This document shows, one piece after another, positions 46,522-57,955 of a stretch of 64,000 nucleotides of DNA (the stretch's first letter is position 1; each line of letters begins with the position of its first letter). The notes under the pieces were generated by a model. The model made no database searches, had not been told where the DNA came from, and worked only from the letters and a program-made list of their open reading frames with translations. Source of the stretch: Histoplasma ohiense (Eukaryota; Ascomycota; Eurotiomycetes; Onygenales; Ajellomycetaceae). The translations under genes and the position numbers were made by a program. The stretch covers positions 4,145,501 through 4,209,500 of the forward strand of contig JAEVHH010000002.1 in NCBI GenBank assembly GCA_017607445.1, in the 5' to 3' direction.

Positions 46522-47176
46522 TTTGTTTGTTTGTATTGATTTAACATCCCGGAGAAAACACGGGCAGCACCTGTGTTTCAGAAGCCTTCTGAAGGGTATG
46601 AAGATGTGCTACACTGAAGAGATTTCTATATACACAGAGAGAAAGAAAACAGAATTCAGATAGCAACTTTTGAGAAGACTCAGCTCATTGAAAAGAGTTT
46701 TACTAAACTGTACATTCACTTCTGATCTGATGTATGATCATTCATGATGAAGCTATAATGTGGTTCTCAAGAGAAATCACTGCTGCTGTGTCTGAAAGGC
46801 TTTACAGTGAATGAAGAGAAATAACTCTCTCAGTTGATCTGAGAACTGTCTGTGCTTCTAACAGCAGAGAAAAGATAGATGAGATAGATAAAAGAAAAGA
46901 GAAAAAATAAGTGTTCTGAAAAGAAAAATAAAGAAAAGAGTGAAGAAAAGACTGTGCTCTCTGTGACATCTTGCAGTCACATAACTCAGTATAAATCTGA
47001 GAAAAGAGAGAGAAGAGAGCACTGAAGAAGATTGTGAGAAGAAAGAAATGAAGAGAGATAGAAAGAGCAGTGAGAAGAGAGAAGAAAAGTACATGTCTGC
47101 AGCTGAGAGTATATCAACTGAGTCAGCATACAGACTGTACTGATTACACCACAGCTAGTTGAAACAGATGAGTCCA

Positions 47177-47430
47177 TCATACTGATTTAATCATTTGCAT
47201 CAGTTGAATCAATTGAACTGATTGAATCAATTGTATCAATTGTATCAATTGTACTGTTTGTATCAATTGAATTGATTGAACTGATTGTATCAATTGAACT
47301 GATTGAACTGATTGTATCATTTGTATCGATTGAACTGATTGAGCTGATTGTATCAATTGAACTGATTGTACTGATTGCATTGATTGAATCTATTGTACTG
47401 ATTGAATCAGTTGTACTGGATGTTGTGCTA
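47177..47430. repeat. 9 bp minisatellite of L3
   Basis: Tandem GATTGAATC / GATTGTATC / AATTGAACT 9-mers, the reverse complement of the L1 array. CpG has been lost almost completely, in contrast to L1. Confidence 0.9.
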
Positions 47431-47500
47431 TCTGTACTGTCTGTATAGGCTTGAAACTGCTGTGAGGGGCTGTCAGATGATATGTGTTCAAACAGCTGTG

Positions 47501-50500
47501 TTATCTCATACAGTACTGTATGTAGAACTGTGTGTGATCAAGCAGTTCTACAAAGTCTGTAGAAGTCAGAGACTCTAGATAGACAACAGCTGTCATTCAA
47601 TTGTGTGGCTGTGTTGCTGATTTCTTGAGTCAGTGAGAGAAGTGTCTCTGTGAGTGTCAATAGAGTATCAAATATTCTGAGTTCTTATTGTGTTTACAGA
47701 TATAGATGAGTTTCACATCTGCATGCTGAAAGCATCTGTGATATCAGAAAAAGTTCTCATGAGAGGAGCAGAGTGTGAATCAGTGATGGAGAATATACTG
47801 TGGTATGATGAGCTTCAGAGAGATCTTTACTTAATATTTCACAGTCAGTCTGCTGAATCTTCAGCTCTGATATCAGTCAGAAAGCTTTTCACAGACTCTA
47901 CTTCATCACTCTCACTCTGTCTTTTAACTGAGCTGCTTGACCACTGTGCAGATCTCACTAACTGTGGACATGATCTTGAGTTCATAGACTGAAGCTGCAG
48001 TAGATGAGATCATTCACTTAGTCAGACAGTCTGCTTTCTCATTGTCCTCTATTCTTATATACTCAGAGCCCATTTCAGACCCACATTATGTTGTCTGAGA
48101 AGCTCATGACAGTGGCTGTAGACTCAGTTTGAGAAGATCATCACACTGCTCTGTATGTCTCAGATAATTGAGATATTATCAAGACAGAGTCAGATCTGAA
48201 AATTGATGCTGTCATCTGTGACACAGAGTAGAAGCTTCACCACACACTCTAATGCACAGCAGACATCAACTGTCTCAGTGTCAAAGATATGTGATATAGA
48301 GCTCAGTGCAGCTGAGAAGTTGATCAGCTGTTTGTTTCTCTGATAGACTATAAAGTTATAGTCAATTCATCTGCTGTTGTCAAGAATCTGTTCTGATTCA
48401 TTTGAGAAAATATATAGATCTATTGAAGATTGACTTTCTCATTATTTCTTGAATGTCTGAGCAGTACTTTTTTTGTCTATATTCTCTGTGAGATCTGTCT
48501 CACATTTCTCTGAGTAGTATGAGATGATAAGTGTGAATCTATTGACTGCAGACAGCAGCATCTTCAACCTCTGAATCTTGATCTTTGAATGCTGTCAGAT
48601 TTCAGCTCCTCTTTTATATGTGATCATTGAAGAAGCTATTTGTGAAGTCAGTGAGTGTCTCTCATTCATCATCTGAAGTCTTGTTGCAAAATACATTTTG
48701 ATCTTCTTCAGAGCTATTATTGCTGATGAGAGCTCAGCATTCTGATATAGAGTTGTGATAGATGTTGTATGGAAAACTGAAAGAACTTCTCTAACTGTTA
48801 TGATAAGCATCTTCTCAACTGTTTCTATATGTTATTTCAGACAGAAGCTGATTTCTTCACTTCTGTCTGTGTGTCTTACTGACTGTATGCAGCTGCTGTA
48901 CTAGATCTCTGTGTTATAGAGCAGTAAGAGAATCATACAGATAGTGACTGTCTTCTGCAGAGTATCTGTTGAGAACTCATCTCTGATCTTTTCTAGATTT
49001 CAAATATGCTGAGTCACAGCTCTTGTTTTCTTTGCTTGAGTAGAGATATATGATCTTCAGATAAGTCTTCTATCAAAGTGTACATTCAGTCAGTGAAGTA
49101 CTGACTTCTGTTCAGCTGAGACAGTGACAGAGTGTATGATCAGATTCTCTGACACAATCACTGACAGTGCTTCATTGTGTCACTTTTTTGTGAGATGAAT
49201 CATTTTAAATTTCTCTGATGCAAAGATCACTTTGTTTATCTCTCTTCATCTCAGAATACTCTGTATATTATAGCTGAGAAGAATAGCATTGCTGTCAAGT
49301 GAGTGTGTAGTCTGTCAAGTATTCAGATTGTCTGCATAGTCAAAGTGCAATTTCAGATTCTGCCACAGCAGCTCTGTCAGATACAGAAGAAACAGTATTG
49401 ATAATAGAGAAGATCTCTGTAATGTGCCACATTGTATCTGATATACTGCTGTGATGATTCTCTTCAGCTGAATCTGAGCTCTGTATTTGATGAGAAAGCT
49501 GTCAATAAATTGTAGCAGTTTGTGTGATCATCTCTGTTGTGTTATTCACTGAAGCAGCTGTCTGCACAGCACAGCATCAAAAACACTCTGTACATTCATT
49601 GTGATCATGAATATCTTTTTGTTTTGTGTGAAGGCTGTCTCCATCTCATGGGTGAAAGCAGCTATCAGATTCATTGTTGATTATCTGAGCAGCATCTCTT
49701 CATACTGTGAGCTGACTACATTATGAATGAATGCTGTGTACATCAGTTGTCTTGCAACAATGTGTTTCAGCTTCTTGAAGATTACTGAGAGAAAGATAAT
49801 GAGTCTTCAGAAGCAGACTGAGCTTCTGTCTCTTTTATCTATCTTAAATATCATTGTCATCTCTGTCAGCTTTCAGATTTGTGGGAAGTGGCAGAGCTGA
49901 AGGCAGCAGTTGTATAGCTGCTGTACAAAGAGAGATATATACTGTCAGCATATCTTAAGCAGCTGCACTGTGATTTCATCTGTGTCTGAAGAGATATTCT
50001 GTACTTCAATGATGTTGTGCTCTATCTTCTTCATCTCAATCTGAAGATTTCAGAGCAGATTTCTCATGTCATTTCAGTGTTTATTATTCAATGAGTTGTA
50101 TTTCAGATCATTGACTGAGTTGTATCACTTCAGAATGATTTACTGAAGTGTCTCAGCTTTGACAGCTGTCTCTTCTATAATCTGATCTTCAATCATCAGA
50201 GAGAGTGCTCTGAGATTGAGTTTCAGCTCATGTTATACTATCACTTGATACAGATCTCTGCCATCTCTGATCTCATTGATCATCTGTCTTTAGTATGCAT
50301 GCTTGATCTTACACACTGTGTTCTTGAACTGATGCTTTGCAGTCTCTGTCTGATGAGTGGTGAGTTCTCAATGTGTTCTTCAGCAGTCTGCTGTTCATCA
50401 GAGAGCTGTAGTCTGTTCTTATTGCACTGACTTGCTGACTGTCTGAGCTGCAGCTAGAAGATTCTGAATGAAGTGTTGAATCAAATCATCAAACTGTGCT

Positions 50501-51480
50501 GCATTCTCAACTCTATCTGAGTAAGATATGTTCATCATGAGATCTCTGATAAAATCTGCAAAGAGCTTCAGCTGAGAGTCTGTGATTTTGATCTGAGCTC
50601 TGCTCTGCTGTGTCTGAGGCATTGTTGACAGTATAGTAATTATAGACTGATGATCTGAGCTGCAGTGTAAATCTTGATGCACTGAAGTGAAAGCAAAGAT
50701 CACATTGAAGAAGATGAGATCAATCATATAATCTGCTGTATAAGTTGAAATATCTATCTCTTTCACAAAGTTCATTCTGTGTTCTCTGATTCACTGAACA
50801 AACTTCCCTTCTCAGTGCAGATTCACTGTCTCTGATTCAAAGATATCATATTGTACATTGAAATCTCCATCTACTAGACAGCAGGCTGGTGAGCTTAAAT
50901 TGATCAGATAGTCCATGACTGTGTCTGTCTCAGACTGTCTGTACACATTGAGAATGTGGCAGTCATTGACACTGATTCACAGCAGATCTCTGCTTTGCAC
51001 AGATTGATATTACTATGTTTTTATCTTTGAATTTTTGTGTATATATATAATGACTCAGAGTCTCTTCTTCTCTTACTGCTTCAGATTAGTGTCATCTCAG
51101 CAGTCTATGAATGCAAAGCACTCATATGCTGAGTGATTAGAAGTCTTGATATCAGAGTGTGTGTAAGACTTCTGTATACAGATCACTTCACAGCTCTGCT
51201 TGAAAGCAAGCTATAGAGCTGCTGTGTGACAGAGAGTTGCTCTGACTGTATTTGCTCAAAAGATCTGTAGAGAATGATTTTTCTGCTGATTGTTTCTACA
51301 GTGTCAGTTGTATCATTGATGTTGATATTCTAGTATAAGAAGTCACTTGATGAGCTGCTGTCAAAGTTCATCTATAAAATGAGATTGAAGAATCTCAGAT
51401 CTGTTGTCTGCATGTTGAGACTAGACTGCTTTTTGACTGCTTGACTATACTGCTGCTCTGCTGTGTGAGCTGAGTGTCAT
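47501..51480 (-). pseudogene. LINE L3 ORF2: endonuclease, reverse transcriptase, RNase H
   Basis: The apurinic-type endonuclease end is visible near 50760-50620 (DLIFFNVIF and CSSDHQSI, the usual 'SDH.pi'). Reverse transcriptase is recognised by FDYADNLNTLQT near 49345-49310, the YADD-type box with Asp-Asn. An RNase H-like region lies at about 48520-48050 and the C-terminal finger near 47690. The TAA at 47503-47501 is shared with L1. Many TGA stops and probably indels; the start near 51450 is approximate. Confidence 0.75.
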
Positions 51481-51499
51481 CTGATGCAGATCATCTGTC

Positions 51500-53057
51500 A
51501 GATGATGTTCTCTTCACTGATGAAGCTCTGAATAGTCACTCACTTACAGAGTGCTAGCTCAGTGAGCTGTGTTGACTGAGTTGATTGAGTGAATGATGTA
51601 GATATCATCACTGTGATCATTGATGCTGACTGTGTTGATGATAGTTGCTGCTTCTGAGCATTTTTGTGATATCTGTTGCCAAGACAGTGAACAGCTGCTA
51701 GCTTCTTTTGAGTTAGATGTCTGAGAATGCTGTTCACACATCTGAGTGCAGCAGAGCAGTGCTGATGCTCAGCTGAGTAGAGTTGACAGCAGTTGACACA
51801 CTGTGATGCTCTCTTACACTTCACATCTGTTGACTTCTCATGCTGACTTGTGGGCTTGCTGCAGTTGGAGTATCTCATCAGTTGCACACATTTTGATGAG
51901 TGACAGTATCTCTGACATTCTGAATCATGTCTCACTGTCAGTGATTTTTTCTCAATGAGTCTGACCCTCTCACTGATATTGAAGAGTGAGAAGTTTTTCA
52001 TCAGAATGAGAAAGAAGACAATTCATGTAATCTTCTCTATTTTGAAATTCACTTCATATCACAAGAGTTGACAGTTCACTGATTTTATCTTTGTCTGAGT
52101 CAGAATCTCTTTCTCAATCATCTTATCTGTGGGAATTCTTATCTCTTCTCAGTTCTGAATGAATTTCAGAACTTCTGAGATAGCATAATTGTATCACTGT
52201 TCTGATAGCTGAATCTCTGTGATATCAAGAACTTCACAGAGAGTAGTTACTGTCTTCTCAGTGATCAGAGTATTATATATACCTCTGTTACTTGATGTGA
52301 TTGCTCAATCTGTTCTGATGAGCTTCATTTTCAGCATATTAGCTACATTTCCCATCCTCTGAATGTTTGCAATGATCATCTGCTGCACAGCATATGACTG
52401 CAGCTGGGTGATCTGTTTCTCTGACTGAAGAGTGATGAGAATTCATGAGTTCTTCTGCTGTTTTGTGCTCTCTGTGAGACTTCTTGACTGACTGATGTTC
52501 TTGAGCTGCAGATCAGCTTCATTAGCTCTGTCAGCTGAGAAAGCTGCAGTTTTAGCAGAGATAGCTTCAGAGAGAGCAGAATTTTTCCTCTTCTGTGTAA
52601 TATCTGTTTAGATAGTCAGCTTTCTCACAGTTATCTTCACTGAATTCAATTGTGAGTGAGTGTCTGAAACAGCACTCTCTCTCAGAGTTGATGCTGTGCT
52701 CAGATCTGCTGTCATATATATGATGAATCTTTCACAGAAGACTCAGACAAAGTTCTGACTGACTGACTGTTTCTTCTTCTCAACTCAGCTGTTCAGAATC
52801 TTTGTCAATCTGATGAGAGTCTTCTGCTGTAGATTCTGTTACTGTTGAGTCTTCTCAAACTGTTTCTGTAGCTGAGAGATGACTGTGAAGATGCTGTCAC
52901 TGACTTCTTTGAGAACTGAAAAAGACATTGTAACAGTCTTTCTCTGTCTCTTGTCAGTCTTCTCAGTAACAAAATTAGCTGATGACTTCAGCTTCAGTGA
53001 TCTGATGTAGACTGTGTTGATGTTCTTGAGTGGATGAAAGAGCATTGAGGGCTTCAT
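51500..53057 (-). pseudogene. LINE L3 ORF1 with zinc knuckles
   Basis: ATG 53057 (MKPSMLFHPLKNINTVYIRS). Coiled-coil-like Gln/Lys segments follow. The C-terminal third has CQRYCHSSKC, then CKRASQCVNCCQLYSAEHQHC: the tandem Cys-His knuckles typical of Tad1-like ORF1 nucleic-acid-binding proteins. A TGA near 51510 may be either the stop or a decayed codon. Confidence 0.78.
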
Positions 53058-53225
53058 GACCACTCAATCTGTGCAGTACACACACATAGAGTAATTGCAG
53101 AGGATGTGTGATGATGTTGAATGAATTGAAGGGTTAAAATTATACAAAAAACAGTTAGAAAAATGGAAACATTCAAATGTACCCCTACATTTGTGAGTAG
53201 TTGTAAGGATGTATTTTCTAATATA

Positions 53226-53249
53226 GATATCTCTGTTGTATCTATTACA
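53226..53249 (-). repeat. Ty3-E2 3' LTR, remaining 24 bp
   Basis: GATATCTCTGTTGTATCTATTACA, the outer end (in E1 orientation the start) of the LTR, separated from the rest by L3. Confidence 0.85.
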
Positions 53250-53778
53250 ATTATCTTCTTTCTTCAAAAGCCTGGTTCTCAGAGCTTCTTATTGCAATCT
53301 GTGAAGTTTGTAATATATGCTGTGTGATTGATATTGTATAAAGTTCACAGAATTGAGCTGGATTAATTGTTGAGGTTAATTTCAAAGTGTTGCTATTTTG
53401 AAAGAATGTTTTTTCATCTTCAGTGTTATTGCAGTTCAATTATAATTTAGATACAACTTCTGAATCCCTTTTCTTTGACTTCTACATCAAAAATCATACT
53501 CTATTGAAATCATCACCAATATCACTGCTAACAATTTTTTATTAAAAAAGAATATATCAATTTATTAAACAAAGTATGCTGTATTCTTCTATGCAATTTT
53601 TATTGTGAAATTCAAACTTTTGATTGTGTGATTGTGTTTTTCATTTTGGATTGAGTTTTGTGTTGTTGCAATCTCTTTGATCAACATTGCAATATTGGTT
53701 TCAATCTTCAATATTTGTTTTTCTTTCTTGTTGTTTTTGCTTCTCCTTCTTTTTGTACTAATTTAAGGTTATGATAGA
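53250..53778. other. Ty3-E2 spacer upstream of the antisense gene
   Basis: Reverse-complement match to 8338-8887 of E1. No gene; presumed promoter and leader of the antisense gene. Confidence 0.55.
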
Positions 53779-54092
53779 ATGTCAGAACCAGCTGTTTCCA
53801 TTGCTGATTCAGAGTCTATAAAGAGTGATATGCTGTCTGTCATCAAGAGCATTTGCTTGGGTTGTCTGAAGAGATTGCAGAACTCTTCAGTATATTCTTA
53901 CTTTGTGAATGATGAATGAACATGCTGTCACATCTGTCATATATCAAATAGAAGTTGTGCTGCTGTAAGTTTTCTTAAACTGAGATTGTTATGAGTACTA
54001 ACAGATTATAGATGCCTGAGTGCTTTCACAAAATCAGTCAATCTTTGATCAATGAATTTCATAAGATGCTGCTCTCTGATGAAGTTTCAGAT

Positions 54093-55075
54093 AGACTGAC
54101 TGTGTGACCATGCATGGAACTGGGACTAAATATTTCTCCAGTTCCATTATCAAATTTCTTAGTCCTGGTCCCATATAGTGTTTATTAAATTAGTCACTTT
54201 ACACTGTTTATATTATAAATCTAGTCCCAGGTCATGTTCTTCTTATAAATTACTGATTCTGGTCCCATTTGATCCCATTTTGTTAAAATGGGACCAAATG
54301 GGACCATGATTTACCCTATATAGATGATATAATGCTATGAGTGTTACCAAAAATCATTATCTATCAAAAGAAGTTTAGTGTATTTATGCTCTAGTTCTAT
54401 TTTGAACTAGTAATGATAGTGATAGATAGATTCGCCGCGGTAGATAGATTGGCAGTGATAGATTAGCAGCGATAGATTAGCAGCAATAGATACATTGGCA
54501 GTGGTAGATAAATTGACAGCGATAGATAGATTGGCAGCGATAGATAGGTTGGCAGCGATAGCTTAGCAGCGAGGGATAGCTTGCAGCAATAGAGAGGTTG
54601 GCAGCGATAGCTTAGCAGCGAGGGATAGCTTGCAGCAATAGATAGGTTGGCAGCGGCGATAGCTTAGCAGCAAAGGATAGCTTAGCAGCGAGGGATAGCT
54701 TAGCAGCGGCGATAGATTAGCAGCAGTAGATAGATTGGCAGGGGCAAATTGGTTGACAGCACTAGATAAAGGTGATATCTCCACCAATCATATCATCAGA
54801 TTGATATCTAAGATATGTATTATATAATCATCAGAACAGGACCAAACCTCAGTCAAAATCATAATCAGTCCCAGGTCATGTTCTTATTTTTGATAGTCAG
54901 TCACTTTACATGAAATATCAAGATTTATTAGTCCCATTTCACTCATGTTCTAATAATTCTAGTCACTTTACACTCCCATTCTGATCCTGGTCCCACTGAA
55001 AATCACGCCAAGAAATGGACTGGGACCAAACCAAACCAAATCAAACATGAAATTCATGGTTCCATCAGTCAGTTT
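54093..55075 (+). mobile_element. M3, non-autonomous DNA transposon
   Basis: 983 bp between perfect 10 bp TSDs AGTTTCAGAT (54083-54092 and 55076-55085). The E1 gene near 8020 has the uninserted equivalent. Ends AGACTGACTG and CAGTCAGTTT are inverted copies. It carries the same hairpin, near 54262-54306, and the same minisatellite as M1. Confidence 0.94.
54432..54770. repeat. Minisatellite of M3
   Basis: GCAGCGATAGATT-type units, CpG-rich relative to the surroundings. The minus-strand frame 54563-54787 is an artefact of the array. Confidence 0.9.
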
Positions 55076-55929
55076 AGTTTCAGATGAGAGATTTGTCATA
55101 TATCAAACTGTTGTTGTGAGGTTTGTACTTGATATGCAGATCTATAAGAATGCAGATGAGGTTCTAGAATTCTATATAAACTCTGATGATCTGTTGTCAC
55201 AGTGAGATGTGGCATTCAATTATAGCAGCATTTCAGAAAGTGTGTTTTTGTGTTCTGCTATTACATCAGTATCATTCTCACTGAGCCAAGATCTTGATGT
55301 GTTAATTGAGTTGATCAATAATATAGATGAAGATGAGAAAGTGAACAGTTCTATTAAAATGTTAGAAAGAAACACAGTAGTATATTGCTGTTATTGTATT
55401 TGACATTTGACAACATTTCTATGTCATCATTGTGAGCCTGCTGAGAATCAATGCAAAAAATGCAAGCACTGCTTGATGATGAAGCACACTTGTATTCTGA
55501 TAAGTTATTATTCAGATGTTTTACAGTATATAACATTAACTCATATTAGATGTCAGCAGATGCTGTTAAATTGACTCAAATTATTATCAACACTGCTGAG
55601 AATCAAATTGTTGCTGATACAGATATTTTGAACATTAACATTTTACAGAACACTGTGACTGCAGTGATTAAATTCTTTGTTATGAAGATCTGTGAGATTC
55701 AATGAGACAGTTCTTCTGAGACTTCAGTTGAAACAGTGATTGATGAGATTCTGATGATTACATCATCAGTTGCAGCTTTCAAATCATTGTTGAAATGTTG
55801 TGCTTCATCAGTTGAGAAAATCTGAGATAATAAGCAGATTTGTCTTGATGACAATTTCTCAAATAACACTGATCAAACTGAGGCAGATCTGTTTTTTAAT
55901 CTCTGAATAGAATAAGTATATTCAGCAGT

Positions 55930-56313
55930 CATTGTCATCTTCTTTGTTTTCATTTACTGACTGACTTCTGATAGATTTTATTAAACTGTTTCAAATACTT
56001 CTGACTGTTCATCAAGTTCTTCTTGAGTTCTCAAGAATTATCTGCATCTGTACAATTCTTTTATTTGACAAGATATTGTGTTTGACTGCAGTACTGATGC
56101 TTGTTTAATATAGCTTCAACTTTTCATTTCTCTTGCATGTCTATAATTATCAGTTCTGCTTGTGGGATTTGTCCATCACATGTGTGATATGGTTTGAGAA
56201 GGGAAACATGGAATATGAGATGAATTTCTTTATATTGCAGTGTGAGTTTCAGTTTGTACACCTGTGTATCATGGATATCAATTATTTGAAAGGGATCCAA
56301 AAATCAATGATCT
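55930..56313 (-). pseudogene. Ty3-E2 integrase C-terminus and chromodomain
   Basis: The minus strand matches E1 at about 6780-7167 (chromodomain and the preceding 'LGPFQIIDI...HPIFHVSLLKPY' segment). It is cut at 56313 by A3. Short plus-strand frames here, for example 56133-56318, are antisense shadows. Confidence 0.75.
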
Positions 56314-56576
56314 TGTAATGCACTCGTTTATTATTTCTTTATTATCTTCGCTTGTTCTTACCTCTTTCCATTATACTCTTGATACTGCTATTTTTACATG
56401 TATATATATATCAATGTATGTATTTCGCACATCTTCTTTCTCTTTCTTTTCTTTCTTAGCAATTAGCTACACTACATTATGCTACTATACTACACTCTAC
56501 AATATATTACTATTATCTCTGCTATGCTATAAACTATCTTCTACTGTTACTCTTCACACTGTCACTACACCTCACA
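56314..56576 (+). repeat. Ty3-A3 5' LTR
   Basis: 263 bp, TGTAATGCACTCG...CACCTCACA. It lies directly after GATCT of E2, the expected left TSD. Confidence 0.92.
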
Positions 56577-56623
56577 GTTTCTAATCACTCAATCTTTAAG
56601 AGATGATTCATTGAGTAATAGTC

Positions 56624-57955
56624 ATGATCTCTATTCACAGCATTCACTGTACTTGTGCTACCACTGAATCTGAAGCAACAAACATCATTGAAGAGAACTG
56701 TGAAACATGCATTTCTGTCTCTGAAAGTATGCAACAAGTATCATCTTTCTCTATGAAATCAGACTCTGAGTATAGTTCAGAAGAAGACATCTCTTCTGAA
56801 GATCTCAGCACAATTGAGACTGAAAAGATAGCTGTGATCAGAAGAATCAAAAAATTACAGACTGAGAAAGAATTGCAAGAACTTCAATACCAGTGTGATA
56901 TTTTACTGCAAGAATTGAATGAAACAATTTCAGTCACTCAAAATACACTAGAAGCACATCTGAACCACAGTAGAGATGCAACTAGTGTGAATGATAACTG
57001 TGATAACATCACAAGTATTCTCAGATCACTGAAACTCATACTACAAGCATTCAATATCTTAATGAAAAGTGCTGTGACTACTGTCAGTGAGAGATATAGT
57101 TGAGTACCACTTTGATAATTAGAATTTTGAGATCTCAGCATAAGCAGTCATTCTTCTTAGAGAAATATGAAAAAATTCTGAGATCAAAATATGAAAGAAT
57201 TTGAAAACTTTGTTACAGCTGCTATCACTTTCCATGTCAGTGATCTTAATTACTACAACAAACACAATCATTGAAAGATCATCAAAACCATCACTCATTT
57301 CAATGTTGAGATGCAACAATGTTGATATCAACATACATATGATATGCAGACTTTGTCATCATAAGAAGAATTTGTTAGTTGAATGTAATGTCAAGTCACT
57401 GATTCAGATAAAAGTTTCTGAGATGTCAATAGACAGTACTGGAAAACAAAGCAACAAGAAGATCAGACAGTTCAATAATTTACTTCACATTTACAATCAA
57501 TTGAAGAGCATCTGCAGCATTCTTATAGCAAATACCATCAGAAATCATATCTCTATATGAAAGTTTTACCTTCCATTTGCTGAGAATTCAACAAATATGC
57601 AATCAAATTGAAAGAGTTAAGCTATGATGTCACTCTACATAAACTTGCAATGACAGAATTGAATCTGTCAGAGAGACAGAAAAAGCTTAAAAAGAAGTCA
57701 AATTTCAAAAACCCCACTCAAAGCTTTAACAACAGAAATAATGCTGATAATAGATCACAAAACAAACACAGATGAAATGATACTATAAAATTCAATGATT
57801 TCATTCAATTGAAATATTGCTGTTATTGCAAGCAACCAGGACATACCATCAATTTGTGTTTCAAATGATTCAAAAACAAATCCAAAAACACCAAGTCTGA
57901 CTTGAAACCCAATGCAAAAGACACAAAGAACTTGAAGAATTCAAAAAACACTTAA
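56624..57955 (+). pseudogene. Ty3-A3 gag
   Basis: ATG 56624 (MISIHSIHCTCATTESEA) to TAA 57953-57955. The first 159 codons are open. The zinc knuckle CCYCKQPGHTINLC has its final Cys intact. Internal stops and small frame breaks follow in the middle. Confidence 0.82.
57943..57949 (+). promoter_or_regulatory. Candidate -1 frameshift site, A AAA AAC
   Basis: TCA AAA AAC ACT TAA, in the gag zero frame, the same position as in A1 and A2. Confidence 0.65.

Larger units (their letters stand above)
46522..53211 (-). mobile_element. LINE L3, full-length Tad1-like element
   Basis: 6690 bp on the minus strand: 5' UTR, ORF1 with zinc knuckles, ORF2 with endonuclease, reverse transcriptase, RNase H and a C-terminal finger, minisatellite, 3' UTR, and a short (AAAC)n tail at 46522-46540. 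The 14 bp target-site duplications TATTTTCTAATATA lie at 46508-46521 and 53212-53225. L4 begins with the same 5' sequence CATCCTTACAACTAC, supporting this as the true 5' end. Confidence 0.92.
53779..55906 (+). pseudogene. Antisense accessory gene of Ty3-E2, split by M3
   Basis: ATG 53779 (MSEPAVSIADSESIKSD) to TGA 55904-55906. It has the same exon pattern as E1: the first intron near 53966-54011 keeps GTAAGT and a TAG end. The second, near 55499-55551, has TGATAAGT where E1 has CAGTAAGT, so its donor is damaged. M3 (54093-55075) sits in exon 2. The Cys cluster CCYC, CHHC and CKKCKHCLMMKHTC is retained, and the codon that is TGA in E1 is CAA here. Confidence 0.75.
46275..56313 (-). mobile_element. 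Ty3-E copy E2, 3' half, host of L3, M3 and A3
   Basis: A minus-strand copy of Ty3-E from the integrase C-terminus (right) to the 3' LTR (left). The LTR is split by L3 into 46275-46521 and 53226-53249, together 271 bp as in E1. The antisense gene (plus strand here) is split by M3. A3 begins at 56314 and removes the remaining 5' part. Confidence 0.9.

Noticed and set aside
47690..47992. Plus-strand 100-codon frame with an antisense counterpart in L1 (695-514)
   Set aside because: Both are the reverse complement of LINE ORF2 C-terminus with its zinc finger; conservation comes from ORF2.
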